From Bacteroidaceae bacterium (GTDB lineage Bacteria; Bacteroidota; Bacteroidia; Bacteroidales; Bacteroidaceae): a DNA stretch of 49,516 bases. Below, piece by piece: positions 30,995 through 41,701 of the stretch. The notes under the pieces are model-generated. The model made no database searches. It was not told the DNA's origin and worked only from the letters and a program-made list of their open reading frames with translations. Location: the NCBI GenBank assembly GCA_017649485.1, contig JAGCGS010000066.1, forward strand, positions 1 to 49,516. The letters are read 5' to 3'. Both the position numbers and the translations under genes were made by a program. Each line of letters opens with the position of its first letter. Position 1 is the first letter of the stretch.

Positions 30995-33211
30995 CTATCT
31001 AACAAATAGTAGCTCTCGGTATTTCGGCAGAGGCCATAATGCATCATCAACAATGAGTTCCAACTTATCAATCTGATAACGGATAGTGTCGAGATAAGGC
31101 TCCACTAAGTCGTGGTATGCTATGGCTTTTTCATGCTCATCTGTAATCTTGTTGGCAAGTTTGCGAGCATTGACGAGCTCTTCAACTCCTTTCTCGATAG
31201 CAGACGTACGTTCTGCAATCTCCTCAATAATTTTAATATTACGAGCTGAGAGTTTTTCTGATTTTTCAACAGGGAAAATGGCTGCTATGTTCTCCACGTT
31301 TTTCAATAGGGCACTTTGGTAACGAGTGGCAACAGGGATGATGTGATTCATAGAAAGGTCGCCAAGTACGCGTGCCTCAATTTGAACCTTCTTTGTATAG
31401 GTCTCCCACTTCACTTCGTTACGAGCCTCTAATTCCATTTTCGTCATTATGCCCAAGCTCTCGAACATCTGGATACTTTCCGGATCGAGATAACGTTCAA
31501 AAATCTTTGGGCAGGATTTTTCAATGTCCAGTCCGCGTTTCTCAGCCTCAATGACCCACTCGTCTGAATAACCGTTACCATCGAAACGGATGGGTTTACA
31601 GGTCTTGATGTCTTCACGTAGAACTTCAAGTATGGCATGGAAAGTAGCTGAATGACTTGTTCCTTCGAGTTTTTTCTCCAATTCAGGAATACGGGCATCC
31701 ACACGTTTCTTAAAATCGAACAAGGCTTCTGCCACAGCACTGTTCAATGTAATCATAGCACTAGCACAGTTTGCCTCAGAGCCAACGGCACGGAACTCGA
31801 AGCGGTTGCCCGTGAAAGCAAATGGCGATGTACGGTTACGGTCTGTATTGTCAATTAGTAACTCGGGAATCTCAGGGATATCCATCTTGAGTCCTTGTTT
31901 ACCAGCCATCACAAGGATATCTTTTACATCTGCCTTTTCTATATGGTCTAAAAGTTCTGAAACCTGCTTTCCTAAGAATGAAGAGACTATGGCAGGAGGA
32001 GCCTCATTGGCACCTAAGCGATGAGCGTTGGTGGCACTCATAATAGAAGCCTTTAACAGACCATTATGCCTATATACACCCATCAGCGTCTCTACGATAA
32101 ACGTAGCAAAACGCAGGTTCTGCTCAGGAGTCTTGCCTGGAGCATGTAGAAGAACGCCATTATCAGTACTCAATGACCAGTTGTTATGCTTTCCAGAGCC
32201 ATTGATGCCTGCGAAAGGCTTCTCGTGGAGTAATACACGGAAACCATGTTTTCTTGCAACCTTCTTCATCAAACTCATCATTATCATGTTATGATCGACT
32301 GCAAGGTTTGTGTCCTCGAAAATAGGAGCCAACTCAAACTGATTGGGAGCCACCTCGTTGTGACGAGTTTTACATGGAACGCCTAATTCAAGGGCTTGTA
32401 TCTCAAGGTCGCGCATAAAGGCAGCTACACGTTCAGGTATAGAACCAAAGTAATGGTCATCCATCTGCTGGTTTTTGGCAGAGTCATGCCCCATAAGTGT
32501 CCGTCCAGTCAACAGCAGGTCAGGACGAGCAGCATAGAGACCTTCATCCACGAGGAAATATTCTTGCTCCCAACCGAGATTAGAAGTTACTTTCTTAACA
32601 CTGGGGTCGAAATAGTGGCACACTTCTGTCGCTGCTACATTTACAGCGTGAAGAGCGCGAAGTAACGGAGCCTTATAGTCGAGTGCCTCACCTGAGTAAG
32701 ATATAAACACGGTGGGGATACAGAGGGTGTCATCAATAATGAATACAGGTGAGGTTGGATCCCATGCAGAATAACCACGAGCTTCGAAAGTAGAACGGAT
32801 ACCACCTGAAGGGAACGAGGAAGCGTCAGGCTCCTGTTGTACGAGTAGCTTACCTGTAAACTCTTCAACCATACCACCCTTTCCGTCGTGTTCTATAAAC
32901 GAGTCGTGCTTCTCAGCAGTGCCCTCTGTCAATGGCTGAAACCAATGGGTATAATGGGTAACGCCATTCTCAATGGCCCATTTCTTCATGCCTGCAGCCA
33001 CAGAATCTGCCACTGTCCTGTCAAGGCGTGCGCCATTATCAATGACATCAATCATTTTTTCATAAACGTCCTTAGGAAGGTACTTAAACATCTTTTCACG
33101 GTTAAATACTTTCTTACCGAAATACTCGTAAGGTCTCTCACTGGGTGCTTTTATGTCGAGCGGCTTCTTCTTGAAGGCTTCGCCGACAACTTGAAATCTT
33201 AATGTTTCCAT
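30995..33211 (-). CDS. glnN: Glutamine synthetase type III
   Basis: A 738-residue protein, the size of type III glutamine synthetases (about 730). Family marks include the N-terminal RFQVVGEAFKKKPLDIKAPSERPYEYFG, GGIRSTFEARGYSAWDPTSPVFI, GLYAARPDLLLTGRTLMG, RHNEVAPNQFELAP and KPFAGINGSGKHNNWSL. It forms glutamine from glutamate, ammonium and ATP. It is last in a leftward run gltB-gltD-dapF-dapL-glnN, 11 bases after dapL, which places ammonium fixation in the same block as glutamate synthase and the divergent ammonium transporter. Confidence 0.96.
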   Translation of the reverse strand: METLRFQVVGEAFKKKPLDIKAPSERPYEYFGKKVFNREKMFKYLPKDVYEKMIDVIDNGARLDRTVADSVAAGMKKWAIENGVTHYTHWFQPLTEGTAEKHDSFIEHDGKGGMVEEFTGKLLVQQEPDASSFPSGGIRSTFEARGYSAWDPTSPVFIIDDTLCIPTVFISYSGEALDYKAPLLRALHAVNVAATEVCHYFDPSVKKVTSNLGWEQEYFLVDEGLYAARPDLLLTGRTLMGHDSAKNQQMDDHYFGSIPERVAAFMRDLEIQALELGVPCKTRHNEVAPNQFELAPIFEDTNLAVDHNMIMMSLMKKVARKHGFRVLLHEKPFAGINGSGKHNNWSLSTDNGVLLHAPGKTPEQNLRFATFIVETLMGVYRHNGLLKASIMSATNAHRLGANEAPPAIVSSFLGKQVSELLDHIEKADVKDILVMAGKQGLKMDIPEIPELLIDNTDRNRTSPFAFTGNRFEFRAVGSEANCASAMITLNSAVAEALFDFKKRVDARIPELEKKLEGTSHSATFHAILEVLREDIKTCKPIRFDGNGYSDEWVIEAEKRGLDIEKSCPKIFERYLDPESIQMFESLGIMTKMELEARNEVKWETYTKKVQIEARVLGDLSMNHIIPVATRYQSALLKNVENIAAIFPVEKSEKLSARNIKIIEEIAERTSAIEKGVEELVNARKLANKITDEHEKAIAYHDLVEPYLDTIRYQIDKLELIVDDALWPLPKYRELLFVR

Positions 33212-33222
33212 AACTCATTTTA

Positions 33223-34482
33223 TTATTTTGTCCATTTTTCTATTCTTGATAATGCTTCTTCTGTCTTTTCATGACTTCCAAAGGCGGTAAAGCGTACATA
33301 TCCTTCACCAGCTGGGCCGAACCCGACACCCGGTGTACATACTACATTGGCACCATAAAGTAAAGCATCGAAGAACTTCCATGATGATATGGGAGCCATC
33401 GAACCAATATCTTCTTGATAACTTTCAGGTGTACGCATCCAGATGTAAGGAGCGTTCTCGCCACCATAGACCTCAAAGCCGAGACGGCGCAAAGTAGTCA
33501 GCATCATCTTGGCATTCTGCATGTAGTAATCAATGGTTCTTTTAATTTGTTCTTTTCCTTCTGGTGTATAAATGGCTTCTGCTGCACGCTGGCTAATATA
33601 ACTGGTACCATTGAACTTGGTACACTGGCGTCTATACCATAGTGGATTTAACGGAATGCGCTCTCCTGTTAGTGTAGAGGCTGTCAATTCTTTAGGAACA
33701 ACAGTATAGCCACAGCGAACACCCGTAAAGCCTGCTGTTTTCGAATACGAATGAAACTCTATCGCACAATGTCGCGCACCACGAATCTCATAGATAGAAT
33801 GTGGTATGTCATCATCTTGAATATAGGCTTGGTAAGCAGCATCATAAAGAATGAGTGCATCGTTTTTAAGTGCATAGTTAACCCATTTTCGTAGTTCTGA
33901 TTTTGAGATGACCATACCTGTAGGATTGTTAGGATAACAGAGGTAAATGACATCCACTCGACGATTAGGTATTTTAGGCACGAAACCGTTTTCTGCTATG
34001 CAAGGCATATAGACAACGTTCGACCATTTACCATTTTCTACAGTCCCTGCACGGCCAATCATTACATTCGAGTCTATATAAACAGGATAGATAGGGTCGG
34101 TTACACCGATAGAATTGTCCCAACGTATGAGTTCCTGAATATTGCCTGTATCTGACTTAGCGCCATCATTCACAAATATTTCGTCGATATCGAGATGAAT
34201 GCCACGCGGCAGGAAGTCATTCTTCAAAATGGCTTCTCGCAAAAACAAATAACCTTGTTCTGGACCATATCCCCTAAACCCTTCAGCTGTACCCATCTCA
34301 TCAGCTGCTTTATGCATGGCCTCAATGACAGCAGGGCAAAGAGGCTGTGTTACATCACCGATGCCAAGTGAGATAACATCTGCTTTAGGATGCATCAACT
34401 TGAAGGAATTAACCTTCTTGGCAATATCTGCAAACAGGTAGTTGTTTGACAGTTTTAGAAAATGTTCGTTAACTAAAGCCAT
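33223..34482 (-). CDS. dapL: LL-diaminopimelate aminotransferase
   Basis: A 419-residue fold-type I PLP aminotransferase. It starts [26 protein letters not shown] and has [28 protein letters not shown] and PLP-lysine Lys248 in [14 protein letters not shown], all typical of DapL. It converts tetrahydrodipicolinate to LL-diaminopimelate using glutamate as amino donor. DapF, the next enzyme, is encoded 18 bases upstream in the same direction, so two consecutive steps for peptidoglycan and lysine are paired. Confidence 0.96.
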   Translation of the reverse strand: MALVNEHFLKLSNNYLFADIAKKVNSFKLMHPKADVISLGIGDVTQPLCPAVIEAMHKAADEMGTAEGFRGYGPEQGYLFLREAILKNDFLPRGIHLDIDEIFVNDGAKSDTGNIQELIRWDNSIGVTDPIYPVYIDSNVMIGRAGTVENGKWSNVVYMPCIAENGFVPKIPNRRVDVIYLCYPNNPTGMVISKSELRKWVNYALKNDALILYDAAYQAYIQDDDIPHSIYEIRGARHCAIEFHSYSKTAGFTGVRCGYTVVPKELTASTLTGERIPLNPLWYRRQCTKFNGTSYISQRAAEAIYTPEGKEQIKRTIDYYMQNAKMMLTTLRRLGFEVYGGENAPYIWMRTPESYQEDIGSMAPISSWKFFDALLYGANVVCTPGVGFGPAGEGYVRFTAFGSHEKTEEALSRIEKWTK

Positions 34483-34500
34483 ATTCAGTTCTTGGGTATA

Positions 34501-35325
34501 TTAGTTTGTTATTTCTATTTCTCCATCGAAAACAAAGGAAGCAGGACCAGTCATATAGACATGTTGATCTGTTTCACGCCATTCAATTGAAAGTACTCCA
34601 CCATCCATCACTATATTCGATGTACGATTTGCTTTACCATTGACAAAGGCAGCAACTGCTGAAGCACAGGCTCCTGTACCACATGCTTGCGTGATGCCAC
34701 TACCACGCTCCCAAACACGAGTACGTATTGAGCCATCAGGCATGATGCTTGCAAACTCAATATTACAGCGTTGCGGAAAAGCGGGATGATGCTCCAATGT
34801 ACACCCAGTCTCTCCTACTTGATCTACATTGTCAGTGAAGATTACATAATGAGGATTGCCCATTGAAACAAATGTGCCCAATTTTGGGTCATTACTTGCA
34901 ATAAATTGCGATTCATCCTGCAGTTTAGGAACAAGCATATCCACTGTTACACTTTCTACTATATCTCCGACTAAGTTTAACCATAATGTCTTTATTCCAG
35001 AGAGTGTTTGCAGTCGGATTTCATTCTTATTAGTAAAACCACGTTCATATAAATACTTGCCTATACATCTGGATGCATTGCCACACATCATAGCTTCGGA
35101 ACCATCAGCATTGAAAATACGCATAGAGAAATCGGCTTCTGGAATAGAAGGTTTTCCTATCAACACAAGCCCATCTGAGCCTATACCCTTGTAACGATTG
35201 CTCCATTTAATGGCCGCTTCTGAAGGACTATTCACTTCGTATAGCATTGTATTGACATAGATGTAGTCATTTCCACAACCATGCATCTTTGTAAACCTGA
35301 TTATTTGTGTCCTTTTGCTATCCAT
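34501..35325 (-). CDS. dapF: Diaminopimelate epimerase
   Basis: From the ATG at 35325 the product has 274 residues. Both catalytic cysteines are present in [10 protein letters not shown] and [12 protein letters not shown], along with the N-terminal [13 protein letters not shown] motif. It converts LL- to meso-diaminopimelate. The frame reaches a GTG at 35343, which would add six residues; the ATG fits the family better. It follows gltD by about 180 bases with a hairpin between, so it may have its own promoter: TAATTTTG is visible on the - strand at 35371-35364. Confidence 0.94.
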   Translation of the reverse strand: MDSKRTQIIRFTKMHGCGNDYIYVNTMLYEVNSPSEAAIKWSNRYKGIGSDGLVLIGKPSIPEADFSMRIFNADGSEAMMCGNASRCIGKYLYERGFTNKNEIRLQTLSGIKTLWLNLVGDIVESVTVDMLVPKLQDESQFIASNDPKLGTFVSMGNPHYVIFTDNVDQVGETGCTLEHHPAFPQRCNIEFASIMPDGSIRTRVWERGSGITQACGTGACASAVAAFVNGKANRTSNIVMDGGVLSIEWRETDQHVYMTGPASFVFDGEIEITN

Positions 35326-35433
35326 ACATTCTTGTATTTGCACATTTTGTAATTTTTCGACTACAAAATTATGACAAAAAGATAATTAATAAAAGTAATT
35401 GGCTACTTTTTGTTCATAAAAATGACAAAAACT

Positions 35434-35463
35434 ACTAAATTGACATATTTTTATCAATTTAGT
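35434..35463 (-). terminator. Inverted repeat after gltD, terminator or operator
   Basis: ACTAAATTGA (35434-35443) and TCAATTTAGT (35454-35463) are a perfect 10-bp inverted repeat with T runs on both sides. It can terminate gltBD transcripts; its place upstream of dapF also allows a role as a regulator site. Confidence 0.55.
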
Positions 35464-35505
35464 TTTTGAATCATTAAAATAATACCATGTTTCATAGTGC
35501 GTTTG

Positions 35506-36873
35506 TTACAAATTTACAGTTGCTTTAAGATAATTATTTATTTTGGCTGCTATTTGGCGTCCACTTGCCAAGGCACGAACAACGAGCGAAGCTCCATTAA
35601 ATGCATCACCACAAACAAAGACATTCTCTGCGTATTTTGGATGCTCAGGTTTGAGGAAACCCATGGCCAAAAGAACAAGTTCTGCTTTGATTACCTCTGG
35701 TTTCCCTTTCTCCACCATGATGGGACGTCCACCATCAGGATTGGGTTGCCAGTTGATTTCTTGCACACGAACCCCTGTTAAACGACCGCTCTCCCCTAAG
35801 AATTCAAGTGTGTTAATATTCCAACGTCGGGAGCAGCCTTCTTCATGCGATGAAGTAGTTTTGAGTGTCCGAGGCCAGTTTGGCCAGGGGTTCTGTGGGT
35901 CATCAGGCCCTTCAACAGGACGAGGCATAATCTCTATTTGAGTTACGCTTTTACAGCCTTGACGATGAGCTGTGCCAATGCAATCTGATCCTGTGTCACC
36001 CCCACCAATCACAAGTACATCTTTACCCTTGGCTGTGATTCGTTCATCCTTAGGGAATTCCATTCCTGCCAATAAACGATTCTGTTGCGATAGCAGTTCA
36101 AGTGCTAAGTGTACACCTTTCAAATTGCGACCAGGAATATTGAGATCTCGTGCTTTAGGAGTTCCGGTAGCAATTACAATAGCATCATAATCTTTCTCTA
36201 AATCGGATAGCTTTCCTAAATCAATAGTTTGGCTATAGCGGAACTCAACACCTTCTTCTTCTAACAATCTGATTCGGCGGTCAATGATAGCCTTGTTAAG
36301 TTTAAAGTTTGGGATCCCGAAACGAAGCAAACCTCCAGCAGACTCATTCTTCTCGAAAACAGTAATATGATAGCCCATCAAATTCAAATCATTTGCTGCA
36401 GCAAGCCCTGCAGGACCTGCCCCGATAACAGCCACATTCTTACCATTACGAACAATGTCTTTTCGTGGTAATATCACTCCCTCTTGGAAAGCCATTTCAG
36501 TAATGGCAGCCTCATTTTCGCGATTTGTTGTAGGCTCGTGGTTGTAACGGTTTAACACGCAAGCCTTTTCACAGAGTGCAGGACAAATGCGTCCAGTAAA
36601 CTCAGGGAAAGGATTGGTACTGGAGAGCAAGCGGTAAGCCAAATCCCACTCACCTTTGTATAGCGCATCGTTCCATTCAGGGGCTTTATTGCCTAATGGG
36701 CACGCCCAATGGCAGAAGGGCACTCCGCAATCCATGCAGCGAGAAGCCTGCAATTTACGCTCTCGTGTGTTAAGCGTCTGCTCAACCTCTCCAAAGTCGT
36801 GAATTCTATCATGTACTGGACGGTAACCCGCCTCTTGGCGATGTATCTCTAAAAATGCTTTTGGATTTCCCAT
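35506..36873 (-). CDS. gltD: Glutamate synthase small subunit
   Basis: A 455-residue flavoprotein with N-terminal cysteine clusters (CMDCGVPFCHWAC and CPALCEKAC), FAD-binding GAGPAGLAAAN and NADPH-binding GGGDTGSDC. It passes electrons to the large subunit for glutamate formation from glutamine and 2-oxoglutarate. It lies 29 bases downstream of gltB in the same direction; the gap holds three heptamer units. Confidence 0.95.
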   Translation of the reverse strand: MGNPKAFLEIHRQEAGYRPVHDRIHDFGEVEQTLNTRERKLQASRCMDCGVPFCHWACPLGNKAPEWNDALYKGEWDLAYRLLSSTNPFPEFTGRICPALCEKACVLNRYNHEPTTNRENEAAITEMAFQEGVILPRKDIVRNGKNVAVIGAGPAGLAAANDLNLMGYHITVFEKNESAGGLLRFGIPNFKLNKAIIDRRIRLLEEEGVEFRYSQTIDLGKLSDLEKDYDAIVIATGTPKARDLNIPGRNLKGVHLALELLSQQNRLLAGMEFPKDERITAKGKDVLVIGGGDTGSDCIGTAHRQGCKSVTQIEIMPRPVEGPDDPQNPWPNWPRTLKTTSSHEEGCSRRWNINTLEFLGESGRLTGVRVQEINWQPNPDGGRPIMVEKGKPEVIKAELVLLAMGFLKPEHPKYAENVFVCGDAFNGASLVVRALASGRQIAAKINNYLKATVNL

Positions 36874-36883
36874 GATAAATAGT

Positions 36884-36904
36884 AATAATTGATGATTGAT
36901 GATT
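36884..36904 (+). repeat. Three heptamers in the gltB-gltD gap
   Basis: AATAATT, GATGATT, GATGATT follow each other exactly and run into the gltB stop codon. Orientation and period agree with the GACCATT arrays. The run is short, so chance cannot be fully excluded. Confidence 0.45.
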
Positions 36905-39900
36905 AATAGTCGCGTTGGATATCAGAAATCTTGTTTCTCAATTTCTGCATCTGCTCTTCCTGCAAGACACGTTTATACTCAATAGGTACTACTTGTATAA
37001 ACTCTTCGCAATAGCGATTCCATTCATCCAACATACGGCCTGCAATAGCTGAACCTGTATGCAAATAGTGTTGACGGATCAGTTCGAGTAGTTCTTTTCG
37101 GGAAACGCCGTCCTCAACGAGGTTGATTTCAACCATATCCATATTGCAAAAATAATCGAAGTTATGATTTCTATCCCAGACATAAGCTACGCCACCACTC
37201 ATACCTGCAGCAAAGTTGCGTCCTGTCTCACCAAGAACCACCACACGGCCACCAGTCATGTATTCACAACAATGATCGCCTGCCCCCTCGATAACAGCAA
37301 CAGCTCCAGAATTGCGAACAGCAAAACGTTCGCCTACCTTACCATTGATATAAAGTTCTCCAGAAGTTGCTCCATAAAGCCCAGTGTTACCAGCAATGAT
37401 ATTATCTTCTGCACGGAAAAAGCTACTACTTCTGGATGGAGGAAGAATGCTGATACGACCTACTGAAAGACCTTTACCAAAATAGTCATTACATTCACCT
37501 TCCAATTTGAGATTCAGTCCATGAACGGCAAAGGCACCGAACGACTGACCAGCAGAGCCTTTAAACTTGATGTTAATCATATTGTCAGCCAATCCCTTTT
37601 CACCAAATCTTTTCGCAATGATTCCCGACAGCATTGTTGTTGTAGCACGATCAGTGTTGCGAATGGCATAGTCAAGGGTTACCTCCTCCTGCTGGTCGAT
37701 GGCCTTCTTGGCAGCACGGATGATTTCCTCGTCCTTCACACCTACTACTTTCGTAAACTCACCACCATCCCAACAGATCGCTTTCTCGTTGTCAGGTTTG
37801 TGTAACAGTCGACCAAAGTCTATGGTCTTTTGCTTGTCGGTAGCACGACTAATGTTTACATCTATTAATTCAGTATGACCGATGATTTCATTCAAACTGC
37901 GTACACCTATCTCCGCAAGGTATTCACGCACGTGCTCGGCCAGGAAAGTGAAGAAGTTCACCACATAATCGGCATGTCCCTGGAAATGTTTGCGTAGCTC
38001 AGGATTCTGTGTTGCCACACCCATCGGACAAGTATTTGTGTTGCACTTTCGCATCATGACACAGCCCAACACAATGAGCGGCAAGGTACCAAATGAGAAC
38101 TCATCGGCTCCCAACATTGCCATCAAAATAACATCCTTTGCAGTTTTCAGCTGACCGTCGGTTTGCAAACGCACATGGTTGCGTAGCCCGTTCATTACCA
38201 AAGTCTGCTGAGTTTCAGCCAATCCTATCTCTGGAGATATACCTGCAAAACGAATAGAACTTGCTGGTGAAGCACCTGTACCACCTTCAGCACCACTTAT
38301 GACAATGAGGTCGGCCTTAGCCTTTGCCACACCAGCAGCTATCGTACCCACACCACTCTCGGCCACCAGCTTCACACTTACAGCAGCAGTGGGGTTGATG
38401 TTCTTTAGGTCGAAAATAAGCTGCGCCAAATCCTCGATACTATAGATGTCATGATGAGGAGGAGGAGAGATGAGTGAGATACCTGGGATGGCATTACGCG
38501 TTTTAGCAATGATGTCGTTCACCTTGAAACCTGGCAGCTGTCCTCCCTCGCCTGGTTTAGCACCCTGCGCCACCTTGATTTGTATCTCTTCTGCATTCAC
38601 CAAATATTCGGCAGTCACACCAAAGCGTCCACTGGCAATTTGCTTTGTTTTACTTGACAAAGAAACGCCATCGACCTCTGTATGGTAACGTGCATTATCT
38701 TCACCACCCTCACCAGTATTGCTCCTCGTACCTAATTTATTCATGGCAATGGCCAGTGCCTCATGTGCCTCGATGCTCAGTGCGCCAAAACTCATGGCTC
38801 CTGTTACAAAATGCTTCACAATGCTTTCCACAGGCTCTACCTCGTCAACAGGAATGGACTTACCTGCTTTTTTCCAACTAAATAAGTCGCGAAGAAAGAT
38901 AGGACTTTCTTTCTCATCTACCATCACCGCCCATTCTTTAAACTTTTTATAACTACCCAGTCTGGTTGCCAACTGCAGATTTGCTATTGTCTCAGGGTTC
39001 CAAGCATGCAAGATACCATCCTTTCGCCAAGCGTACTGTCCTTGGTTTTGCAGGAGGGTTTGTTTTTGGGCTGCTTCATGCATGCGAATAGCATCACGGG
39101 CAATTTCTTTCAGCCCAACACCACCAATGGTACTCACCTCGGTACCAAAGTACCTTCTTAACAAATCCTCGTTCAGTCCGATACTTTCAAAGATCTTTGC
39201 ACCTCGATATGAACGAATAGTCGAGATTCCCATCTTCGACATGATTTTTTTCAAGCCTTTATCAACCGCTTTAATGTAGTTGTTTTCAGCTGTGGAATAT
39301 TCTTCCTGTATCTTCCCTTTTTTTACCAGGTCATTTAGGATGGCAAAAGTCATATAGGGGCACAATGCTGAAGCGCCATAACCCAATAACAACGCAGCAT
39401 GCATCGTTTCACGAATCTCACCACTTTCCACAATGAGGGCAGTCTGAACACGTTTGCCCACACTGATCAGATAGTGATGAACAGCAGATACAGCAAGCAA
39501 TGAAGGTATAGCAGCATGATTTTCATCAATGTTACGATCAGAGAGAATAATGTAGTTTACTCCTTCATCTACGCTTGCCTCAGCCTCTTTACAAAGCTCA
39601 TCAAGAGCTTGGTTCAGTCCGTTTTCCCCTCGTTCTACCTCAAAGAGTATCTGTAGTTTCTTCGTATTAAAACCTTTGTAGCGAATGTTACATAATATAT
39701 CAAGCTGTGTATTTGTCAATACAGGCTGTGGCAAACGCACCATTTTACAGTTGCTGGCATCGGGTGTCAAAATGTTTGTACCCACTGCACCGATGTATTC
39801 AGTCAAACTCATCACCAACTCCTCGCGGATGGGGTCGATAGCAGGGTTAGTAACCTGAGCAAACTGCTGGCGGAAATAATTAAAAAGCAGCTGTGGACGC

Positions 39901-41396
39901 TCACTAATGATTGCCAGAGGCGTGTCATTGCCCATCGCCGATACTGGCTCTTGTCCGGTGGTCGCCATTGGTATGATCGTACGATCTATATCCTCTTGAC
40001 CGAAGCCGAAGTTAACCAGTTTGCTTTCTAAGTTGCTAATGCTATTATCCACATGTCGCCCACTCTTCAACTTTTCCAATTGTACTCGATTTTCATTCAA
40101 CCATTTCTGGTAAGGATGTGCTTTTGCCAACTGCTCCTTTATCTCACCATCAAAGTATATCTTACCCTCCTGAGTATCAATGAGCAGTATCTTTCCAGGT
40201 TGTAGGCGGCCTTTACTTACTACATCACCTGGTTCAAAGTCCATCACGCCAACTTCAGACGCCACCACCATCATTCCCTGCTTCGTTATGGTATATCGAC
40301 TAGGCCGCAAACCGTTTCTATCAAGCATTCCTCCAGCATAGCGTCCATCAGAAAAGAGTAAAGCTGCAGGACCATCCCAAGGTTCCATTAGGATCGAATG
40401 ATACTCATAAAAAGCTTTTAAATCCTCACTAATGGGGTTCTTGTCATTGAAGCTCTCGGGTACCAATATAGCCATAGCCTGTGGCAGACTCAGTCCGCTC
40501 ATCATCAAAAATTCAAAAACATTGTCTAGACTGGCAGAATCACTCATTCCTTCTTGAACGATAGGACGCAAATCTTTGATGTCGCCCAAAGCTTCGCTAT
40601 TTAGCACGCTTTCCCTGGCTTTCATCCAGCCACGGTTGCCACGTATGGTATTAATCTCACCATTGTGTGCTAATAAACGGAAAGGCTGAGCCAACGACCA
40701 CGTAGGAAAAGTATTAGTGCTAAATCGAGAATGTACTAAAGCCAATCCACTTGTAAAATAGGGGTTTGACAGATCGGGAAAATATCTCCGCAATTGTCCG
40801 CTGGTGAGCATTCCCTTGTAAATAATGTTCTTACTTGATAATGAACAAACATAGAAATCGCAATTCTTGATACGATTCTCTATTCTTTTCCTTATTTTAT
40901 ATAAGGTACGATCAAGCGTAACAGCCTGTTCTTCCGTTGCACCAGTTACAAAGATTTGTCTGATTTCCGGTTCTACCACCCTTGCAGCCTTTCCCAGCAC
41001 TTCAGGACAGGTGGGCACTACCCTGACATGCATCAGTTGCAGTCCCTCGCGCTCTATCTCTTCAATCATTACACTCAGAATGTCCTCTTGAGCTTGTCCT
41101 TCTTTTGGAAGGAAAACCAGTCCTGTACCATAATGCCCCTTCTCTGGCACGGGAATGCCTTGTAATAAGATAAACTCATGTGGAATCTGCACCATAATAC
41201 CCGCACCATCACCTGTTTTGTCGCGTGTCTCAGCTCCACGATGCTCCATATTTTCCAGCACCTTTAATGCATTGTCAACCAATTCATGGCTCTTGCCTCC
41301 GTGAATATTAACTACCATACCCACACCACACGCGTCGTGTTCATATGATTGTTGATAAAGACCTTCATCTTGGTTTTGAATTTTACATTTTGTCAT
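36903..41396 (-). CDS. gltB: Glutamate synthase large subunit
   Basis: A 1497-residue protein with the full GltB layout: a class II glutaminase domain with nucleophile Cys23 (DACGVGMVVN) exposed after removal of a 22-residue propeptide; a central domain; the FMN domain with a 3Fe-4S motif (CVMMRKCNTNTCPMG); and the C-terminal beta-helix GXGXG domain (MTGGRVVVLGETGRNFAAGMSGG). It makes two glutamates from glutamine and 2-oxoglutarate. It heads the leftward nitrogen operon; on the - strand TATCTTTG is visible at 41445-41438. Confidence 0.97.
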   Translation of the reverse strand: MTKCKIQNQDEGLYQQSYEHDACGVGMVVNIHGGKSHELVDNALKVLENMEHRGAETRDKTGDGAGIMVQIPHEFILLQGIPVPEKGHYGTGLVFLPKEGQAQEDILSVMIEEIEREGLQLMHVRVVPTCPEVLGKAARVVEPEIRQIFVTGATEEQAVTLDRTLYKIRKRIENRIKNCDFYVCSLSSKNIIYKGMLTSGQLRRYFPDLSNPYFTSGLALVHSRFSTNTFPTWSLAQPFRLLAHNGEINTIRGNRGWMKARESVLNSEALGDIKDLRPIVQEGMSDSASLDNVFEFLMMSGLSLPQAMAILVPESFNDKNPISEDLKAFYEYHSILMEPWDGPAALLFSDGRYAGGMLDRNGLRPSRYTITKQGMMVVASEVGVMDFEPGDVVSKGRLQPGKILLIDTQEGKIYFDGEIKEQLAKAHPYQKWLNENRVQLEKLKSGRHVDNSISNLESKLVNFGFGQEDIDRTIIPMATTGQEPVSAMGNDTPLAIISERPQLLFNYFRQQFAQVTNPAIDPIREELVMSLTEYIGAVGTNILTPDASNCKMVRLPQPVLTNTQLDILCNIRYKGFNTKKLQILFEVERGENGLNQALDELCKEAEASVDEGVNYIILSDRNIDENHAAIPSLLAVSAVHHYLISVGKRVQTALIVESGEIRETMHAALLLGYGASALCPYMTFAILNDLVKKGKIQEEYSTAENNYIKAVDKGLKKIMSKMGISTIRSYRGAKIFESIGLNEDLLRRYFGTEVSTIGGVGLKEIARDAIRMHEAAQKQTLLQNQGQYAWRKDGILHAWNPETIANLQLATRLGSYKKFKEWAVMVDEKESPIFLRDLFSWKKAGKSIPVDEVEPVESIVKHFVTGAMSFGALSIEAHEALAIAMNKLGTRSNTGEGGEDNARYHTEVDGVSLSSKTKQIASGRFGVTAEYLVNAEEIQIKVAQGAKPGEGGQLPGFKVNDIIAKTRNAIPGISLISPPPHHDIYSIEDLAQLIFDLKNINPTAAVSVKLVAESGVGTIAAGVAKAKADLIVISGAEGGTGASPASSIRFAGISPEIGLAETQQTLVMNGLRNHVRLQTDGQLKTAKDVILMAMLGADEFSFGTLPLIVLGCVMMRKCNTNTCPMGVATQNPELRKHFQGHADYVVNFFTFLAEHVREYLAEIGVRSLNEIIGHTELIDVNISRATDKQKTIDFGRLLHKPDNEKAICWDGGEFTKVVGVKDEEIIRAAKKAIDQQEEVTLDYAIRNTDRATTTMLSGIIAKRFGEKGLADNMINIKFKGSAGQSFGAFAVHGLNLKLEGECNDYFGKGLSVGRISILPPSRSSSFFRAEDNIIAGNTGLYGATSGELYINGKVGERFAVRNSGAVAVIEGAGDHCCEYMTGGRVVVLGETGRNFAAGMSGGVAYVWDRNHNFDYFCNMDMVEINLVEDGVSRKELLELIRQHYLHTGSAIAGRMLDEWNRYCEEFIQVVPIEYKRVLQEEQMQKLRNKISDIQRDY

Positions 41397-41437
41397 ATTA
41401 TCAATAAAATACTATTCTTTCTGCTTAAATTTTTGCG

Positions 41438-41445
41438 CAAAGATA
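41438..41445 (-). promoter_or_regulatory. -7 element of the gltB promoter
   Basis: TATCTTTG on the - strand, 42 bases upstream of the gltB ATG. A good -33 TTTG is not visible at 20 bases, so the promoter may need an activator. The surrounding 41397-41701 region holds no gene and separates the two divergent nitrogen operons. Confidence 0.5.
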
Positions 41446-41625
41446 TATCAAAAAGAAATTACCTAAGCCTATTCGATTACTATTTTGTTTATTGATTTTA
41501 TCTCATTCTTTCAATTTACAACAAATCGTGTAGATTGTTTTGTTATTGTTTTACTATTATTCACCCAAACTCTTACAATTTATAAACACCGCCCATTTTT
41601 AACAATCAAAACGAAAGTATCCTCA

Positions 41626-41655
41626 TTGTGATACAGACAAAACTGGATAATTTTG
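41626..41655 (+). promoter_or_regulatory. Promoter of the amt operon
   Basis: TTG at 41626-41628, 19 bases, TAATTTTG at 41648-41655. Transcription would begin near 41661, about 40 bases before the amt ATG. No sigma-54 type element (GG-N10-GC) was noticed nearby. Confidence 0.7.
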
Positions 41656-41678
41656 CAAAAGATTTAAAACATCTTTTG
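41656..41678. promoter_or_regulatory. Inverted repeat at the amt transcription start, probable operator
   Basis: CAAAAGAT (41656-41663), seven bases, ATCTTTTG (41671-41678): a perfect 8-bp inverted repeat directly after the -7 element and over the predicted start of transcription. It fits a repressor site or a 5' leader hairpin for nitrogen control. Confidence 0.5.
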
Positions 41679-41701
41679 TGATATAGGTAAGATTAAATTA
41701 T

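Noticed and set aside
41397-41701. Sigma-54 promoter for amt
   Set aside because: No GG-N10-GC element of the usual form was noticed, while a good Bacteroidota-type promoter is present.
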